From contig JBGUZU010000001.1 in NCBI GenBank assembly GCA_045223915.1, positions 1-6,043 of the forward strand: DNA of 6,043 bases. Direction: 5' to 3'. Source of the stretch: Ruminimicrobiellum sp045223915 (GTDB taxonomy: Bacteria; Elusimicrobiota; Endomicrobiia; Endomicrobiales; Endomicrobiaceae). Below the pieces are notes generated by a model. The model did not search any database. It saw nothing but the letters and a program-made list of their open reading frames with translations, and was not told the origin of the DNA. The translations under genes were made by a program, and so were the position numbers. This document shows, piece after piece, positions 5,489 to 6,043 of this stretch (the stretch's first letter is position 1; every line of letters begins with the position of its first letter).

Positions 5489-6016
5489 ATGACAATCAAA
5501 AGAAGACAGTATATTGTTAAGCCGAAATTGCAAATAAAATATTTGCTCATTTTGGCAGCTGTTATTATTGTTTCATCAATATTGATTTATTATATGTTTT
5601 TAGATTCGTTATTGAATTCTCCCGGAATGGATCAGCTAAGTGCAGGAGCTGTTAAAAACTTTGTAAGGTCATACACAAGCGGTTTCTTTTGGGCAATACT
5701 TGGCTTTATGGCTATTGTTTTGATAGAAAGTATATTTTATTTTCATAGACTTATAGGTCCTATATTTTTCTTTGAAAAAGTTATGGCAAGATTAAAAAAC
5801 GGTGATTTTTCCGTTATTGTTCATCACAGACATAAAGATGAAACAATAGAACTTGCAACAAGTATGAACGAAGCAATTTCAAATGTTAGAACAGCAGTAT
5901 CCGAAGACAGAAAAAAAATAGACGCAATAAAAGTTGCAATAGACAGCGGTGATAAAGATAAAGCTAAACATTTGCTTAGCGAACTTACACAATGGTTTAA
6001 AATAGAACAAAAATAA
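5489..6016 (+). CDS. Two-helix membrane protein with a HAMP domain and no output domain
   Basis: This 175-residue protein starts with a basic cytoplasmic segment (KRRQYIVKPKLQ, residues 4-15). It has transmembrane helices at about 18-37 and 66-85 around a short outer loop of about 28 residues. A HAMP-like region follows (86 to about 135): HRLIGPIFFFEKVMARLKNGDF is the typical first helix, with the conserved Pro91 and Glu96, and the second helix runs from DETIEL to about residue 135. The C-terminal 40 residues are charged and helical (GDKDKAKHLLSELTQWF) and match no kinase, cyclase or chemotaxis-receptor output module. HAMP domains pass signals across the membrane, so this may act as a stand-alone sensor or a partner of another protein. 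No role can be assigned. It lies 19 bases after panC and 1 base before the next ATG, so it is part of the same gene string. Confidence 0.75.
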   Translation: MTIKRRQYIVKPKLQIKYLLILAAVIIVSSILIYYMFLDSLLNSPGMDQLSAGAVKNFVRSYTSGFFWAILGFMAIVLIESIFYFHRLIGPIFFFEKVMARLKNGDFSVIVHHRHKDETIELATSMNEAISNVRTAVSEDRKKIDAIKVAIDSGDKDKAKHLLSELTQWFKIEQK

Positions 6017-6017
6017 A

Positions 6018-6043
6018 ATGATAAAAACAGATTATTTGGTTAT
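6018..6043 (+). CDS. Start of a downstream gene, possibly an FAD-binding enzyme (partial)
   Basis: An ATG one base after the previous stop opens a frame reading MIKTDYLV and then an incomplete codon starting AT (Ile or Met). A short basic start followed by a hydrophobic D-Y-L-V-I/M strand is how many FAD-dependent oxidoreductases begin, including L-aspartate oxidase (NadB), where a Gly-x-Gly-x-x-Gly motif would follow. Only eight codons are visible, so both the gene and the guess are weak. No clear ribosome-binding site precedes it, so coupling to the upstream gene would be expected. Confidence 0.45.

Overview
The window is AT-rich bacterial DNA (roughly one-third G+C by eye). It is densely packed, and every gene reads on the + strand. 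Several short lipoproteins, a secreted glycosidase-like protein and a two-helix HAMP protein point to a bacterium with an elaborate envelope. The combination recalls uncultured low-GC gut or host-associated diderms such as Elusimicrobiota, but this is an impression from protein style, not a proven placement. No rRNA, tRNA, CRISPR array or insertion sequence was recognised, and no minus-strand gene is convincing.

Bases 1-2294 hold an envelope module. It starts with the C-terminal end of a beta-sandwich (carbohydrate-binding-like) protein. A strong GC-rich hairpin follows, then a clear paralogue made as a lipoprotein (156-800) and a more diverged lipoprotein of the same apparent fold (793-1443, overlapping the previous gene by 8 bases). 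Next come a small DUF5683-type membrane protein (1446-1931) and a small Ig-like lipoprotein (1947-2294). The gaps are so short that one transcript is likely. It ends at a well-formed intrinsic terminator (2323-2359).

Bases 2365-3822 encode a secreted protein resembling the six-hairpin (alpha/alpha-barrel) glycosidases. Its only visible promoter candidate is an extended -10 that lies directly on the terminator. Downstream, with short or no gaps, are panB (3839-4630) and panC (4627-5469, 4-base ATGA overlap), which supply two steps of pantothenate (vitamin B5/CoA) synthesis. A HAMP-domain membrane protein without an output domain follows (5489-6016), then the first codons of another gene at 6018.

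The first five genes may act together at the cell surface: lectin-like lipoproteins bind glycan, the Ig-like lipoprotein and the DUF5683 protein have structural or anchoring roles, and the secreted glycosidase-like protein acts on the glycan. This link is inferred from gene order and fold type only. The pan genes are ordinary metabolism sharing the strand and probably the transcript.
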